Shown here in pieces: positions 7,656-14,053 of a DNA stretch of 14,053 nucleotides. The notes beneath the pieces are model-generated. The model made no database searches, was not told where the DNA came from, and saw only the letters and a list, made by a program, of their open reading frames with translations. Position 1 is the first letter of the stretch. The number at the start of each line of letters is the position of its first letter. The position numbers were made by a program, and so were the translations under genes. Source of the stretch: Actinomycetota bacterium (GTDB taxonomy: Bacteria; Actinomycetota; Acidimicrobiia; Acidimicrobiales; AC-14); the NCBI GenBank assembly GCA_020200615.1, contig JAIVIH010000267.1, forward strand, positions 1 to 14,053. Reading direction: 5' to 3'.

Positions 7656-7682
7656 GGCGGCTTCGCCGCCCCGAGCGGGGGC
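7656..7682. repeat. Tandem hairpin repeat, copy B (bidirectional terminator position)
   Basis: GGCGGC-TTC-GCCGCC at 7656-7670 and a second hairpin, GCCCC-GAGCG-GGGGC, at 7668-7682 that shares three bases with the first. It sits in the 34-nt gap between two convergent genes, so it can terminate both. It is related to copy A at 3426-3458; the first stem has swapped strands (GCCGCC/GGCGGC there, GGCGGC/GCCGCC here) while keeping the TTC loop. Confidence 0.65.
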
Positions 7683-7684
7683 CC

Positions 7685-8842
7685 TTACCCGGGGCTGATC
7701 TGCAGGCCCAGAGACGAGAACTTCTGCAGGGCGTGGTCGTACCCGCGCTCGAGATGGTGCACTCCGTGGAGGATCGACGGACCGTGGGCCGCAGCGGCGG
7801 CGATCACGTAGCCGAAGGCGGCCCGAATGTCGGGCATCTCAATCTCTGCGCCGTGTAGGGCGCACGGGCCTCGCACCAGGGCCGAGTGCATGAACCCGCT
7901 CTCCTCGAACCGGCAGGCGGGCCCGGCCAGGCACTGGTCGAACAGCTCGATCTCTGCGTGCATGGCCCGCATCGCCTCCACGTAACCGAGCCGGTCCTCG
8001 AAGACCGTCTCGTGGAGGACGGACATGCCCCGAGCCTGGGTGAGGAGCACGACCAGGCCGGGCTGCCAGTCGGTCATGAACCCCGGATGGGTGGCCGTCT
8101 GCACTGCGGCAGGCCGGAGGCCGTCGGGTCCGGCCTGGGCGGCGATGCCGTCGTCGTCGATCTCGAACTCGGCGCCCACGCGCTGTAGGACGGAGATGGC
8201 CGTGACCAGCCGGTCCTGGGAGCAGCCGCGGATGCGGACCCGCCCGCCGGTGGCCAGGCCGGCGACGAGGTAGGAGAAGGCCTCGATGCGATCCCCACCC
8301 AGCCGCTGACGGGCGCCGCTTAGCTGAGGGACGCCCTCGATCACGAAGCATCGGTCGGGCTGCAGCTCGATGCGGGCGCCCATCCGCTGGAGGAACAGGG
8401 CCAGCTCCACCACTTCGGGCTCGATGGCGGCGTTCTCCAGGGTGGTGCGGCCCTCGGCTGTCGCCGCCGTGAGGAGGACGGTCTCGGTGGCCCCCACGCT
8501 GGGGAAGGGGAGGCGGATGTGGGCGCCGTGGAGCTTGGAGGCCTTCGCCTCAAGCCCCTCGTGGGTGACCTCGACCTCGGCGCCCAGCTGGTGCAGGGCA
8601 GAGACGTGATAATCGACGGGACGGGTACCGATGCGGTCCCCGCCCACCAGGGGTACGAATGCCTCACCGATTCGGTGGAGGAGCGGGCCGACCATGAGGA
8701 TGGGTACCCGGTTAAGGCCGGTGTAGGAGACGGGGATCCGGCTGTCGGTCAGTACGGCGGGATCGACACTGACCACGTCCGTGGCGGTATCGACCTCGAC
8801 GTCGGCTCCGATGGAGCGAAGCATGCCGGCGGTGATGTCCAC
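7685..8842 (-). CDS. murA: UDP-GlcNAc 1-carboxyvinyltransferase (MurA-like), missing N-terminal segment
   Basis: MurA transfers enolpyruvate from PEP to UDP-GlcNAc, the first committed step of peptidoglycan synthesis. 385 residues from GTG 8842, against about 420 normally. Recognisable: GGDRIGTRPVDYH (67-79), SVGATETVLL, ENAAIEPEVV, the TDWQ motif with D258, VFEDR with R284, and PDIR with R340. These match by eye the C115 loop, D305, R331 and R397 of the E. coli enzyme; R45 and R74 match R91 and R120. D69 stands at the C115 position. Homology continues upstream of the GTG as about a dozen codons (VTNAPELGDV) but then runs into the helicase gene. The GAKN segment with the essential Lys-Asn pair is absent. 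No in-frame start or ribosome site is evident. Probably an inactive remnant or a deletion product. Confidence 0.75.
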   Translation of the reverse strand: MDITAGMLRSIGADVEVDTATDVVSVDPAVLTDSRIPVSYTGLNRVPILMVGPLLHRIGEAFVPLVGGDRIGTRPVDYHVSALHQLGAEVEVTHEGLEAKASKLHGAHIRLPFPSVGATETVLLTAATAEGRTTLENAAIEPEVVELALFLQRMGARIELQPDRCFVIEGVPQLSGARQRLGGDRIEAFSYLVAGLATGGRVRIRGCSQDRLVTAISVLQRVGAEFEIDDDGIAAQAGPDGLRPAAVQTATHPGFMTDWQPGLVVLLTQARGMSVLHETVFEDRLGYVEAMRAMHAEIELFDQCLAGPACRFEESGFMHSALVRGPCALHGAEIEMPDIRAAFGYVIAAAAAHGPSILHGVHHLERGYDHALQKFSSLGLQISPG

Positions 8843-11063
8843 GTCGCCCAGCTCGGGGGCGTTGGTGACCGGGGATTCCGGCCAGGGGTGACGGAAGAAG
8901 GCGGGCGTGGACGATGTGGAGCCGCCGGGTGGTCCGCGAGAGGGCCACGTAGAGGGCCCGCAGACCGTGCAGCCGCTCGTCCACGATCGCTGCGGGCTCG
9001 ACGACCACCACCCCGTCGAACTCCAGACCCTTGGCCCCGTGCACGGGATAGACCCCGATCGGCTGCTCCAGGGCCGCTGCTCCCCCGTCCACCACCCCCA
9101 GCGCGGTCCGGAGCCGGTCGACCAAGTCGATCGGAGCGATCACCGCCAACCGCCCGTCGCCGAGCTGCGCCAGCTCGGAGCCGGCCACGCGGGCGGCGGT
9201 CTCCACCAGATCCTCCTCGGACGTCTGGGTGACCGCCGGCCACTCGCCCGTGGCCCGCACCGACCGGGGCGGAGTCAGGCCGGGCGTGGCCGCGGCCAGG
9301 ACCCTGGCCGCCAAGTTCATGACCTCGACCGGCGTGCGGTAGTTGACGGTGAGCTCGGCCACGCGCGGCGGGCGGCGGTGCGGCAGGTGGGTGATCACGT
9401 CGTCCCACCGGTCGGCGGCGTGCTCGCGGCTGGCCTGACCCAGGTCGCCGACGATCGTCATCGACCCTCCCGGGCAGCGGCGCCCGATCATCCGGGCCTG
9501 CATGGGCGAGAGGTCCTGGGCCTCGTCGACCAGCACGTGACCGAAGGTGCGCGTGGCCAGGTCGGGCCCTTCGTCATCCTGGGAGTCACGGGTCCACCGG
9601 GCCAGGTGGTCGAGGAGATCGGCGCGCATGAGGTCGTCCAGGGGGCCGACTGCGTCCAGGGACCGCTCGAACAGGGCCCGTTCGTCCTCGTCGACCACGT
9701 CCGCGGGCCGGGCCCGAGCGGGGACGGGACCGAGGTGGAGAGCGGCCTCGTCGAGCAAGGCGACGTCCTCCTCCGTCCAGGTCACGTCGGCCAGCCGCTG
9801 CTGGCGGGGCCGCTCCAGGACCCGCCACTCCTCGGGAGAAAGGATCTTCCTCGCCGCCAGACGCAGGAGGGCGTTCACGCCGAAGAGGTCGTTGAGCAGG
9901 TCTTCGGGGGTGAGGACCGGCCACATCCGCTCGACTGCGGCCACGAACGCCTGCTGGCGGCGGAGACGCCGCTCCATGTCCTCGGGAAGCGGCTCGTCGT
10001 CCTCCAACCGCTCGCGCCGGCGCCAATCGTCGAGCAGGTGCCGGGCCACCATCCGCTCGAACACGGCCCGCCGCTCGTTGTGGGTGCCGCGTCGGCGCTT
10101 CACCCGGTCGACCGTCTCGCGGGTGGCCTCCGGGCTGAGCGTCAGCAGATGGGACCCGAGGGGAATGGTCGCATCACGGGCGAGCGGCCGCTGACGCTGG
10201 CTCACGGCCCGGCTCAGGACGGCGGCCATCCGAGCGTCCCCCTTGACGCGCGCCCCCACCTCGCTCTCGACACCGGTGGCCCGCATCGGCGGGAGCAGGG
10301 TCGCCGGAGTGGCGAACGTGACCGCGTCCTCCCCAAGGGCGGGGAGGACCTGCTCGATGTAGCGGAGGAACACCCGGTTGGGACCGATGAGCAGGACGCC
10401 CGACCGCTCCAGCGGGAACCGGTAGGTGTAGAGGAGGTAGGCCGCCCGGTGGAGGGCGACGGCCGTCTTGCCCGTTCCGGGGCCTCCCTGCACGACCAAG
10501 ATCCCGGGGAGGGGGGCCCGGATGACCTCGTCCTGCTGGCGCTGGATGGTGGCGACGATGTCAGCCATGCGCCCGGTCCGGGCCCGGCCCAGGGAGGCGA
10601 GCAGGGCCGCCTCACCCACGAGGACCATGCTGTCGTCGCCCGCGCCGACGGCCAGGAGGTCGTCCTCGATGCCGGTCAGCGTCCGGCCCCGGAGGAGGAA
10701 GTGACGGCGCCGGACCAGGCCCAGGGGCTGACCGGGGGTGGCCCGGTAGAACGGCTCGGCGGCCGGGGCCCGCCAGTCCACGATGAGCGGCTCGTTGTCC
10801 TCGTCAGAGATGGCCACCCGACCGATATACAGGCTTTCGCCGTTCTGACCGTCGATCCGGCCGAAGACGAGCCCGGCATCCGCCTCCCGGAGAGCGGCCA
10901 GGCGGCGTTCGGTGACCTCGACCCGCACGTCCCGCTCGAAGCGGGCCTGGTGGGTGCCTCCCGAACCGAGGCCGACCACGTCCGCCGCCACCGCCCGCGC
11001 CTGGTGGCGCATCTGGTCGAGGCGTGCGTAAGCCCGGTCGATGACGGCCTGTTCGGCCGCCAA
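8712..11063 (-). CDS. helD: HelD-like superfamily 1 helicase
   Basis: UvrD/Rep-type ATPase of the HelD family; known HelD proteins bind RNA polymerase and help recycle stalled or hibernating enzyme. Seen: an N-terminal coiled-coil-like arm (about 1-65), the family signature YIGR then WRAPAAEPFY (79-107), Walker A GGPGTGKT (193-200), Walker B LVDEAQD (511-517), GDLGQ, NYRTP, HGAKGLEFDGVVVVEP (675-690), and motif VI LRALYVALSRTTRRL (701-715). The normal protein probably ends near residue 728; residues 730-783 are an arginine-rich frame running through the murA-like gene out of phase. The start is TTG 11063 with no ribosome site. The preceding codons read T-T-H-P-E before LAAEQ, with an in-frame stop at 11094, so the usual ATG appears lost. 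Confidence 0.88.
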   Translation of the reverse strand: MAAEQAVIDRAYARLDQMRHQARAVAADVVGLGSGGTHQARFERDVRVEVTERRLAALREADAGLVFGRIDGQNGESLYIGRVAISDEDNEPLIVDWRAPAAEPFYRATPGQPLGLVRRRHFLLRGRTLTGIEDDLLAVGAGDDSMVLVGEAALLASLGRARTGRMADIVATIQRQQDEVIRAPLPGILVVQGGPGTGKTAVALHRAAYLLYTYRFPLERSGVLLIGPNRVFLRYIEQVLPALGEDAVTFATPATLLPPMRATGVESEVGARVKGDARMAAVLSRAVSQRQRPLARDATIPLGSHLLTLSPEATRETVDRVKRRRGTHNERRAVFERMVARHLLDDWRRRERLEDDEPLPEDMERRLRRQQAFVAAVERMWPVLTPEDLLNDLFGVNALLRLAARKILSPEEWRVLERPRQQRLADVTWTEEDVALLDEAALHLGPVPARARPADVVDEDERALFERSLDAVGPLDDLMRADLLDHLARWTRDSQDDEGPDLATRTFGHVLVDEAQDLSPMQARMIGRRCPGGSMTIVGDLGQASREHAADRWDDVITHLPHRRPPRVAELTVNYRTPVEVMNLAARVLAAATPGLTPPRSVRATGEWPAVTQTSEEDLVETAARVAGSELAQLGDGRLAVIAPIDLVDRLRTALGVVDGGAAALEQPIGVYPVHGAKGLEFDGVVVVEPAAIVDERLHGLRALYVALSRTTRRLHIVHARLLPSPLAGIPGHQRPRAGRRGHHRRHASLHRSRRRGRYRHGRGQCRSRRTDRQPDPRLLHRP

Positions 11064-11069
11064 CTCAGG

Positions 11070-11153
11070 GTGCGTCGTGAGCCGGCGCGCCGGCTACGCG
11101 GATCGGGATGGGAAGGCGACCTCAACGAGATGCGCACGGGCCGCACGGGTTGA
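11070..11153 (+). pseudogene. vapB: VapB-type antitoxin, C-terminal stub
   Basis: A 27-codon stretch from GTG 11070 ending RRLRGSGWEGDLNEMRTGR then TGA at 11151-11153. The WEGDL-x-EMR tail is what I know from the C-termini of VapB antitoxins, where it wraps the toxin. Its stop overlaps the toxin start as TTGA, the usual vapBC layout. The N-terminal DNA-binding half (ribbon-helix-helix type, about 45-50 residues) is missing: upstream sequence is the start of the helicase gene on the other strand. The remaining peptide might still bind the toxin but could not bind DNA. Confidence 0.55.
11080..11095. repeat. 16-bp perfect palindrome at the helicase/antitoxin junction
   Basis: AGCCGGCGCGCCGGCT is identical to its own reverse complement. 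It lies where helicase-like coding sequence (up to about 11078) meets the antitoxin-like tail (from about 11088). It could be an operator, but its position suggests a breakpoint. There is no second copy in the window. Confidence 0.6.
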
Positions 11154-11539
11154 TCCTCATAGACACCTCGGCCTGGGTGGAGTTCCTCCGGGACACGGGC
11201 AGTCCCGCATGCATGAGAGTCGACAAGCTCCTCGAAGGCGACATCGTGACGTGCGACCCGGTCCGTATGGAGCTCCTGGCCGGCGCCAGAGACGAGGGGC
11301 ACCTCAACGACTTGCGCAAGCTGCTGGCGAGAGCATCGGTCGTGGCGAGCGATCCGGCCGACTACGAGCAGGCCGCAGTCCTGTACCGGACGTGTCGACG
11401 CGGCGGTGCGACCGTTCGGAAGTTGATCGACTGCCTCATCGCCGCCATTGCCATCCGCGCCGACATCCCTGTCCTGCACGCCGACACGGATCTCGACGTG
11501 CTCGCGAGGCACACGGCCCTGCGAGTGGACGCACCGTAG
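11150..11539 (+). CDS. vapC: VapC-type PIN-domain ribonuclease toxin
   Basis: 129 residues, the normal size for VapC, a metal-dependent ribonuclease that cuts tRNA or rRNA and is held in check by VapB. The four metal-binding acids are in place: D5 (LILIDTSAWVEFL), E41 (DPVRMELLAGA), D94 (RKLIDCLIAAIA) and D112 (VLHADTDLD). TTG 11150 is preferred because it overlaps the antitoxin stop and places the protein start just before IDTS, as in relatives. ATG 11108 in the same frame would add a non-homologous 14-residue tail. The reading frame is intact although its antitoxin is truncated. Confidence 0.87.
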   Translation: MILIDTSAWVEFLRDTGSPACMRVDKLLEGDIVTCDPVRMELLAGARDEGHLNDLRKLLARASVVASDPADYEQAAVLYRTCRRGGATVRKLIDCLIAAIAIRADIPVLHADTDLDVLARHTALRVDAP

Positions 11540-11728
11540 GAGCGGCGAGGTCGACGCCTGGGGCCTGGCCGGCCCGAGTGAGCCGTCGCGACCGGAGCCG
11601 ACCTCGATCGTCACGGGCTCGACTCCGAACGCGGGTTCTATCCAGTTCGTCTGGCCGTTCGCGGTCGCCGGCGCAATCGCCAGGCTGATCATGGACGCGG
11701 CAATTGTTGCGATGCCCCACCGACGCAT
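11540..11728 (-). pseudogene. Possible 5' stub of a secreted-protein gene
   Basis: From ATG 11728 (or GTG 11743, five codons earlier) the frame encodes a convincing export signal: MRRWGIATIAASMISLAIAP then ATA-NGQ, with a cleavage motif after the hydrophobic core. About 35 plausible residues follow (NWIEPAFGVEPVTIEVGSG and on), after which the open frame is only the antisense of vapC. There is no stop at the boundary and no clear ribosome site. This could be the remains of a gene cut by arrival of the vapBC segment, or a chance frame. The rest of the 300-nt gap 11540-11839 shows nothing further. Confidence 0.3.
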
Positions 11729-11839
11729 CCGAGATATCGGCACCCCAGGGGCGCGTCTTGATCGTCCGGCCCTTGACTGGAGTAGCGCACCGGGAGCTGC
11801 CGGGGGGTCCTCGCTAGAGGGCCAAAGGTCGGAGGACGA

Positions 11840-12271
11840 TCAGGCCCAGCGTTTGGCCCGGAACCGATGGAGCTCGAAACCGAACCAGACGATCATCCCG
11901 ACCGCGAAGAACGGCGCGAACATCACGACGAAGGCGCCACCGATGTTCGCCCCGATGCCACCGGCGGTCACCATCCGCCAGCCCACCCCGCAGTAGGCCC
12001 CCACGAGAAGGGCGGGTAGGGTCACGCGGATGTCGGAGCGACGGACATGCCCTCCCCCGAAGGCGATGCCGATCACGACGAGGGCAGCAACGCTGACGAT
12101 CGTGGCCGTGCCTCCGATGGCCAACTGCTCGCCACTGGTGAGCGGCAACGGTTCGACCATGTAGTCGAGCTCCGGGTCACCCTTGTACGACATATCACCG
12201 ACGATCCACCACGTGGTGACGGGCGACAGAAGGACGGCCAGCCAGATGGCCGTGAGGGCGAGTCGGCGCAT
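11840..12271 (-). CDS. Uncharacterised four-helix membrane protein
   Basis: 143 residues, family not recognised. Four hydrophobic segments are visible at about residues 5-25, 50-72, 84-104 and 110-132, with a 25-residue polar loop (about 26-49: DMSYKGDPELDYMVEP) between the first two and a basic C-terminus (HRFRAKRWA). It is probably an integral protein of the cytoplasmic membrane. The start ATG 12271 has AAGG directly against it, poor spacing for a ribosome site, so the start may be read from a short leader. It is divergent from the membrane-protein gene at 12389. Confidence 0.72.
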   Translation of the reverse strand: MRRLALTAIWLAVLLSPVTTWWIVGDMSYKGDPELDYMVEPLPLTSGEQLAIGGTATIVSVAALVVIGIAFGGGHVRRSDIRVTLPALLVGAYCGVGWRMVTAGGIGANIGGAFVVMFAPFFAVGMIVWFGFELHRFRAKRWA

Positions 12272-12388
12272 CCTTCGAGACTGGTCGCTCGGGTTCCGGA
12301 TGGGAATGGGGCTTTGCCCTCATCCTCAGCTGGTGCAGCCACCGAATCGCTTCCCTACACTTCGCCCTGGCGACGCGCGGGGGGGAAC
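12272..12388. promoter_or_regulatory. Shared divergent upstream region
   Basis: 117 nt between two divergent membrane-protein genes; it must hold promoters for one or both. On the plus strand TACACT (12355-12360) is a fair -10 candidate about 28 nt before the ATG at 12389, but the sequence 17 nt upstream of it (GTGCAG) is a poor -35. No inverted repeat suggesting an operator was seen. Confidence 0.3.
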
Positions 12389-13720
12389 ATGCAGAGCGAA
12401 GTGCTGGACATCGTTATCGGTGTCGTCTTCGTCTGGTTGCTGATGAGCGTGATACTGGCGACCATCGGCGAAGGCTTTTCGCTCCTCACCCACCTGCGAG
12501 CGAAGCACCTCTGGCTGGGCATCGGGCGGCTCCTCGACCCGAACACGATGCCGCTCCCACGCACGTTCGCCGACGCTGCCTTGAAGGTCCCGCTCCTCGG
12601 ACAACGGGATGTGCGGCCAAAGGCCTTGGCGACGCCGGAAACAAGCACGGCGAACCGGTTCACGAAGCGCCCCGACGAGAAGGAACCCCACCTCGCCAGC
12701 GTCCGCCAGCAGACGCAGCGTGTCTACGACGCTCTGGCTCCGCAGCTCACTGAGATCGCCGCTCCGGGACGGCTGTCGAAGGTGACGAAGGTGGCGGGCG
12801 ACGCCCTCGCTGACGCCATCGTCGCCGCAGTTCGCAGGGTGTACCCGCCCGATCTCACCGCCTCGGCGGGCGAGCTCGGCTGGGACGACACCAGGAAGGC
12901 GGCCCTTCAGACGGCGCTGGCCGGAAAGCAACCGGGCGAGGAGCTCGACGTGGCCGCGGTCGTGGCCCTCAGCGGTCCGGCGCTCTCGGAGGCAGACCTG
13001 CGAGCCCTCTACGTCGAGGCCACCGAGCGCCTCACGGCCCGTGACGTAGCGGCGTACTTCGCCAACAATCCCCAGCTCGGCAAGGCGTTGACCGATGCCG
13101 CGGCGGCAGTGGGTGGAACGGGCCGGGTCACCGCCGTGAAACAGACGATCGACCGCTGGTTCGACCGTGAGATGGATCAGATCAGCGCGTTCTACCGGCG
13201 GCAGAACCGCAAGATCCTTGCCGTCCTGGCCCTGCCCCTGGTGCTGGTGCTCCAGGGGAACGCCATCGGCCTCGTCCAGAACCTCCACCATGACGCGAAC
13301 CTCCGGCAGGCCGTCAGCAGTGCCGCCGTCAACGCCGCGGCGCAGGAATCGATCGAGGACGCCGTGGCGTCCGAGGACTGCCGCGTCCCCTCGACCACCA
13401 CGACGACCGACCCGGTGACGGCGGCATCGGCCCGCTTCGCTTGCGCAGGCGAAGTGATAGGCCGGGCGTCGCGCTTCCAGGCTGGCTGGGCCTGGCAGGA
13501 CTTCAAGGATGCGCACGGCACCACCGGCTCCGGCGCCAGCGGGAACTTGAACGACGTCGGGCCCTTCCTCGTGGAGCGGTGGGCGTGGATCGGGCGGCCG
13601 CTGACGTGGATCGCCCTCCTGTTCGGGGCCCAATTCTGGTTCGACGCCCTCCGCCGGCTCGTGGGGCTGCGCAGCACGTTGGGGGGCACGAGCGAGAAAT
13701 CCGGGGGGGCTCGCGGCTAG
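12389..13720 (+). CDS. Uncharacterised membrane protein with N- and C-terminal membrane segments
   Basis: 443 residues, function unknown. Membrane segments at about residues 5-27 (VLDIVIGVVFVWLLMSVILA), 275-296 (KILAVLALPLVLVLQGNAI) and 403-420. Between the first two lies a roughly 245-residue soluble, mostly helical region (50-270). The stretch before segment two, RWFDREMDQISAFYRRQNRK (256-275), and the ending GAQFWFDALRRLVGLRSTLGG look like conserved family marks; I recall similar W-F-D-x-x-M-D and Y-[KR]-R patterns in unassigned bacterial membrane proteins but cannot check. The loop 297-402 carries two cysteines (C331, C352), possibly a disulfide if extracytoplasmic, and a threonine run. 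The start is ATG 12389 behind a GGGGGGGAA tract; the frame is open upstream, but that part is antisense to the divergent gene. Confidence 0.78.
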   Translation: MQSEVLDIVIGVVFVWLLMSVILATIGEGFSLLTHLRAKHLWLGIGRLLDPNTMPLPRTFADAALKVPLLGQRDVRPKALATPETSTANRFTKRPDEKEPHLASVRQQTQRVYDALAPQLTEIAAPGRLSKVTKVAGDALADAIVAAVRRVYPPDLTASAGELGWDDTRKAALQTALAGKQPGEELDVAAVVALSGPALSEADLRALYVEATERLTARDVAAYFANNPQLGKALTDAAAAVGGTGRVTAVKQTIDRWFDREMDQISAFYRRQNRKILAVLALPLVLVLQGNAIGLVQNLHHDANLRQAVSSAAVNAAAQESIEDAVASEDCRVPSTTTTTDPVTAASARFACAGEVIGRASRFQAGWAWQDFKDAHGTTGSGASGNLNDVGPFLVERWAWIGRPLTWIALLFGAQFWFDALRRLVGLRSTLGGTSEKSGGARG

Positions 13721-14053
13721 CTACCCCGCCCCTCCACCAGCGTCCAACCGTCTTCGCCCCGCGCTACCTCGGCCGCGATACTCACGGGCTGTACCGAACC
13801 CGGACCCGGCTGCCGTCCCTCCCAGCGCACGACCTGGACCGCCACCGACCCCGGCCGCTCCCCGGGACCGGTGACCTCGAGTACGAACGCTCCCTCGACT
13901 ACGGCCAGCCCTCGGGCCCACACGTGAACGATCCAGTCGCTGCTGAGCGTGGCCTTGGCCGACACCGACACCGAGTCCATCCGGCCCTCCATGGTGGCCG
14001 GCTGCCCGGCCGGGACATGGCGAAGCTCGACCGACCGGACCACGCGCGACCCG
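13717..14053 (-). CDS. Unrecognised protein, probably partial at the right edge
   Basis: Open from the right edge to TAG at 13717. The first in-window start is GTG 14043, giving 108 residues; an ATG at residue 18 of that reading (or at residue 22) is an alternative. The sequence is valine-rich with alternating polar and hydrophobic residues (VSVSAKATLSSDWIVHVWAR, GAFVLEVTGPG, VAVQVVRWEG), suggesting a beta-sheet domain. No motif, signal or membrane segment is visible and no function is assigned. It converges on the membrane-protein gene, with stop codons interlocked in CTAG (13717-13720). Confidence 0.5.
   Translation of the reverse strand, partial: GSRVVRSVELRHVPAGQPATMEGRMDSVSVSAKATLSSDWIVHVWARGLAVVEGAFVLEVTGPGERPGSVAVQVVRWEGRQPGPGSVQPVSIAAEVARGEDGWTLVEGRGS

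Noticed and set aside
8907..11153. A 748-codon plus-strand frame ending in the VapB-like tail
   Set aside because: All but the last 27 codons or so are the antisense of the helicase. Only the VapB-like end is meaningful, so it is reported as a stub and not as a long fusion protein.
12047..12388. In-frame upstream extension of the 443-residue membrane protein
   Set aside because: It is antisense to the divergent membrane-protein gene and lacks hydrophobic or domain character; the protein opens sensibly with a membrane segment at ATG 12389.
13435..13454. Imperfect palindrome CTTCGC-TTGCGCAG-GCGAAG
   Set aside because: It is internal to a coding region, has one central mismatch pair and no repeat elsewhere; it is explained by codon use in GC-rich sequence.

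Overview
The window is high-GC DNA with dense, tightly packed genes, GTG and TTG starts and at least one apparently leaderless gene. Together with a HelD-type helicase these point to an actinobacterium. The class is not decidable from this sequence; Acidimicrobiia is only a guess. No rRNA, tRNA, CRISPR array or insertion sequence was seen.

Left block (1-5962, all on the minus strand, transcribed right to left): a galactose-centred operon. In transcription order it holds a UDP-galactopyranose mutase whose motifs match the eukaryotic/fungal class, a zinc- and NAD-dependent medium-chain dehydrogenase, a cytosolic family-2 glycoside hydrolase, and galactose-1-phosphate uridylyltransferase (galT), which runs off the left edge. 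The genes are nearly fused: 23 nt between the mutase stop and the dehydrogenase start, and a GTGA overlap between hydrolase and galT. A 26-codon ORF inside a hairpin repeat bridges the dehydrogenase and the hydrolase. A reasonable reading is glycoside hydrolysis to galactose, Leloir conversion to UDP-galactose, and diversion into UDP-galactofuranose. The place of the dehydrogenase in this scheme is unknown.

Middle block (5963-7690): a 397-nt gap holding a 19-residue membrane peptide on the minus strand with a strong ribosome site, then on the plus strand an SRPBCC-domain protein, a strong hairpin, and a lipoprotein L,D-transpeptidase that appears to be leaderless. It ends at a tandem hairpin related to the one in the left operon.

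Rearranged block (7685-11743): a MurA-type enolpyruvyl transferase lacking its N-terminal catalytic segment is joined directly to the 3' end of a HelD-like helicase, in a different frame. The helicase has only a TTG start and abuts the C-terminal stub of a VapB-type antitoxin. An intact VapC-type PIN toxin follows the stub. Beyond it lies what may be the 5' stub of a secreted-protein gene. Several truncations within 3 kb suggest a deletion or recombination patch, or an assembly fault.

Right block (11840-14053): two divergent, unrecognised membrane-protein genes share a 117-nt upstream region. The right-hand one converges, with interlocking stop codons, on an unrecognised gene that is probably cut by the window edge.
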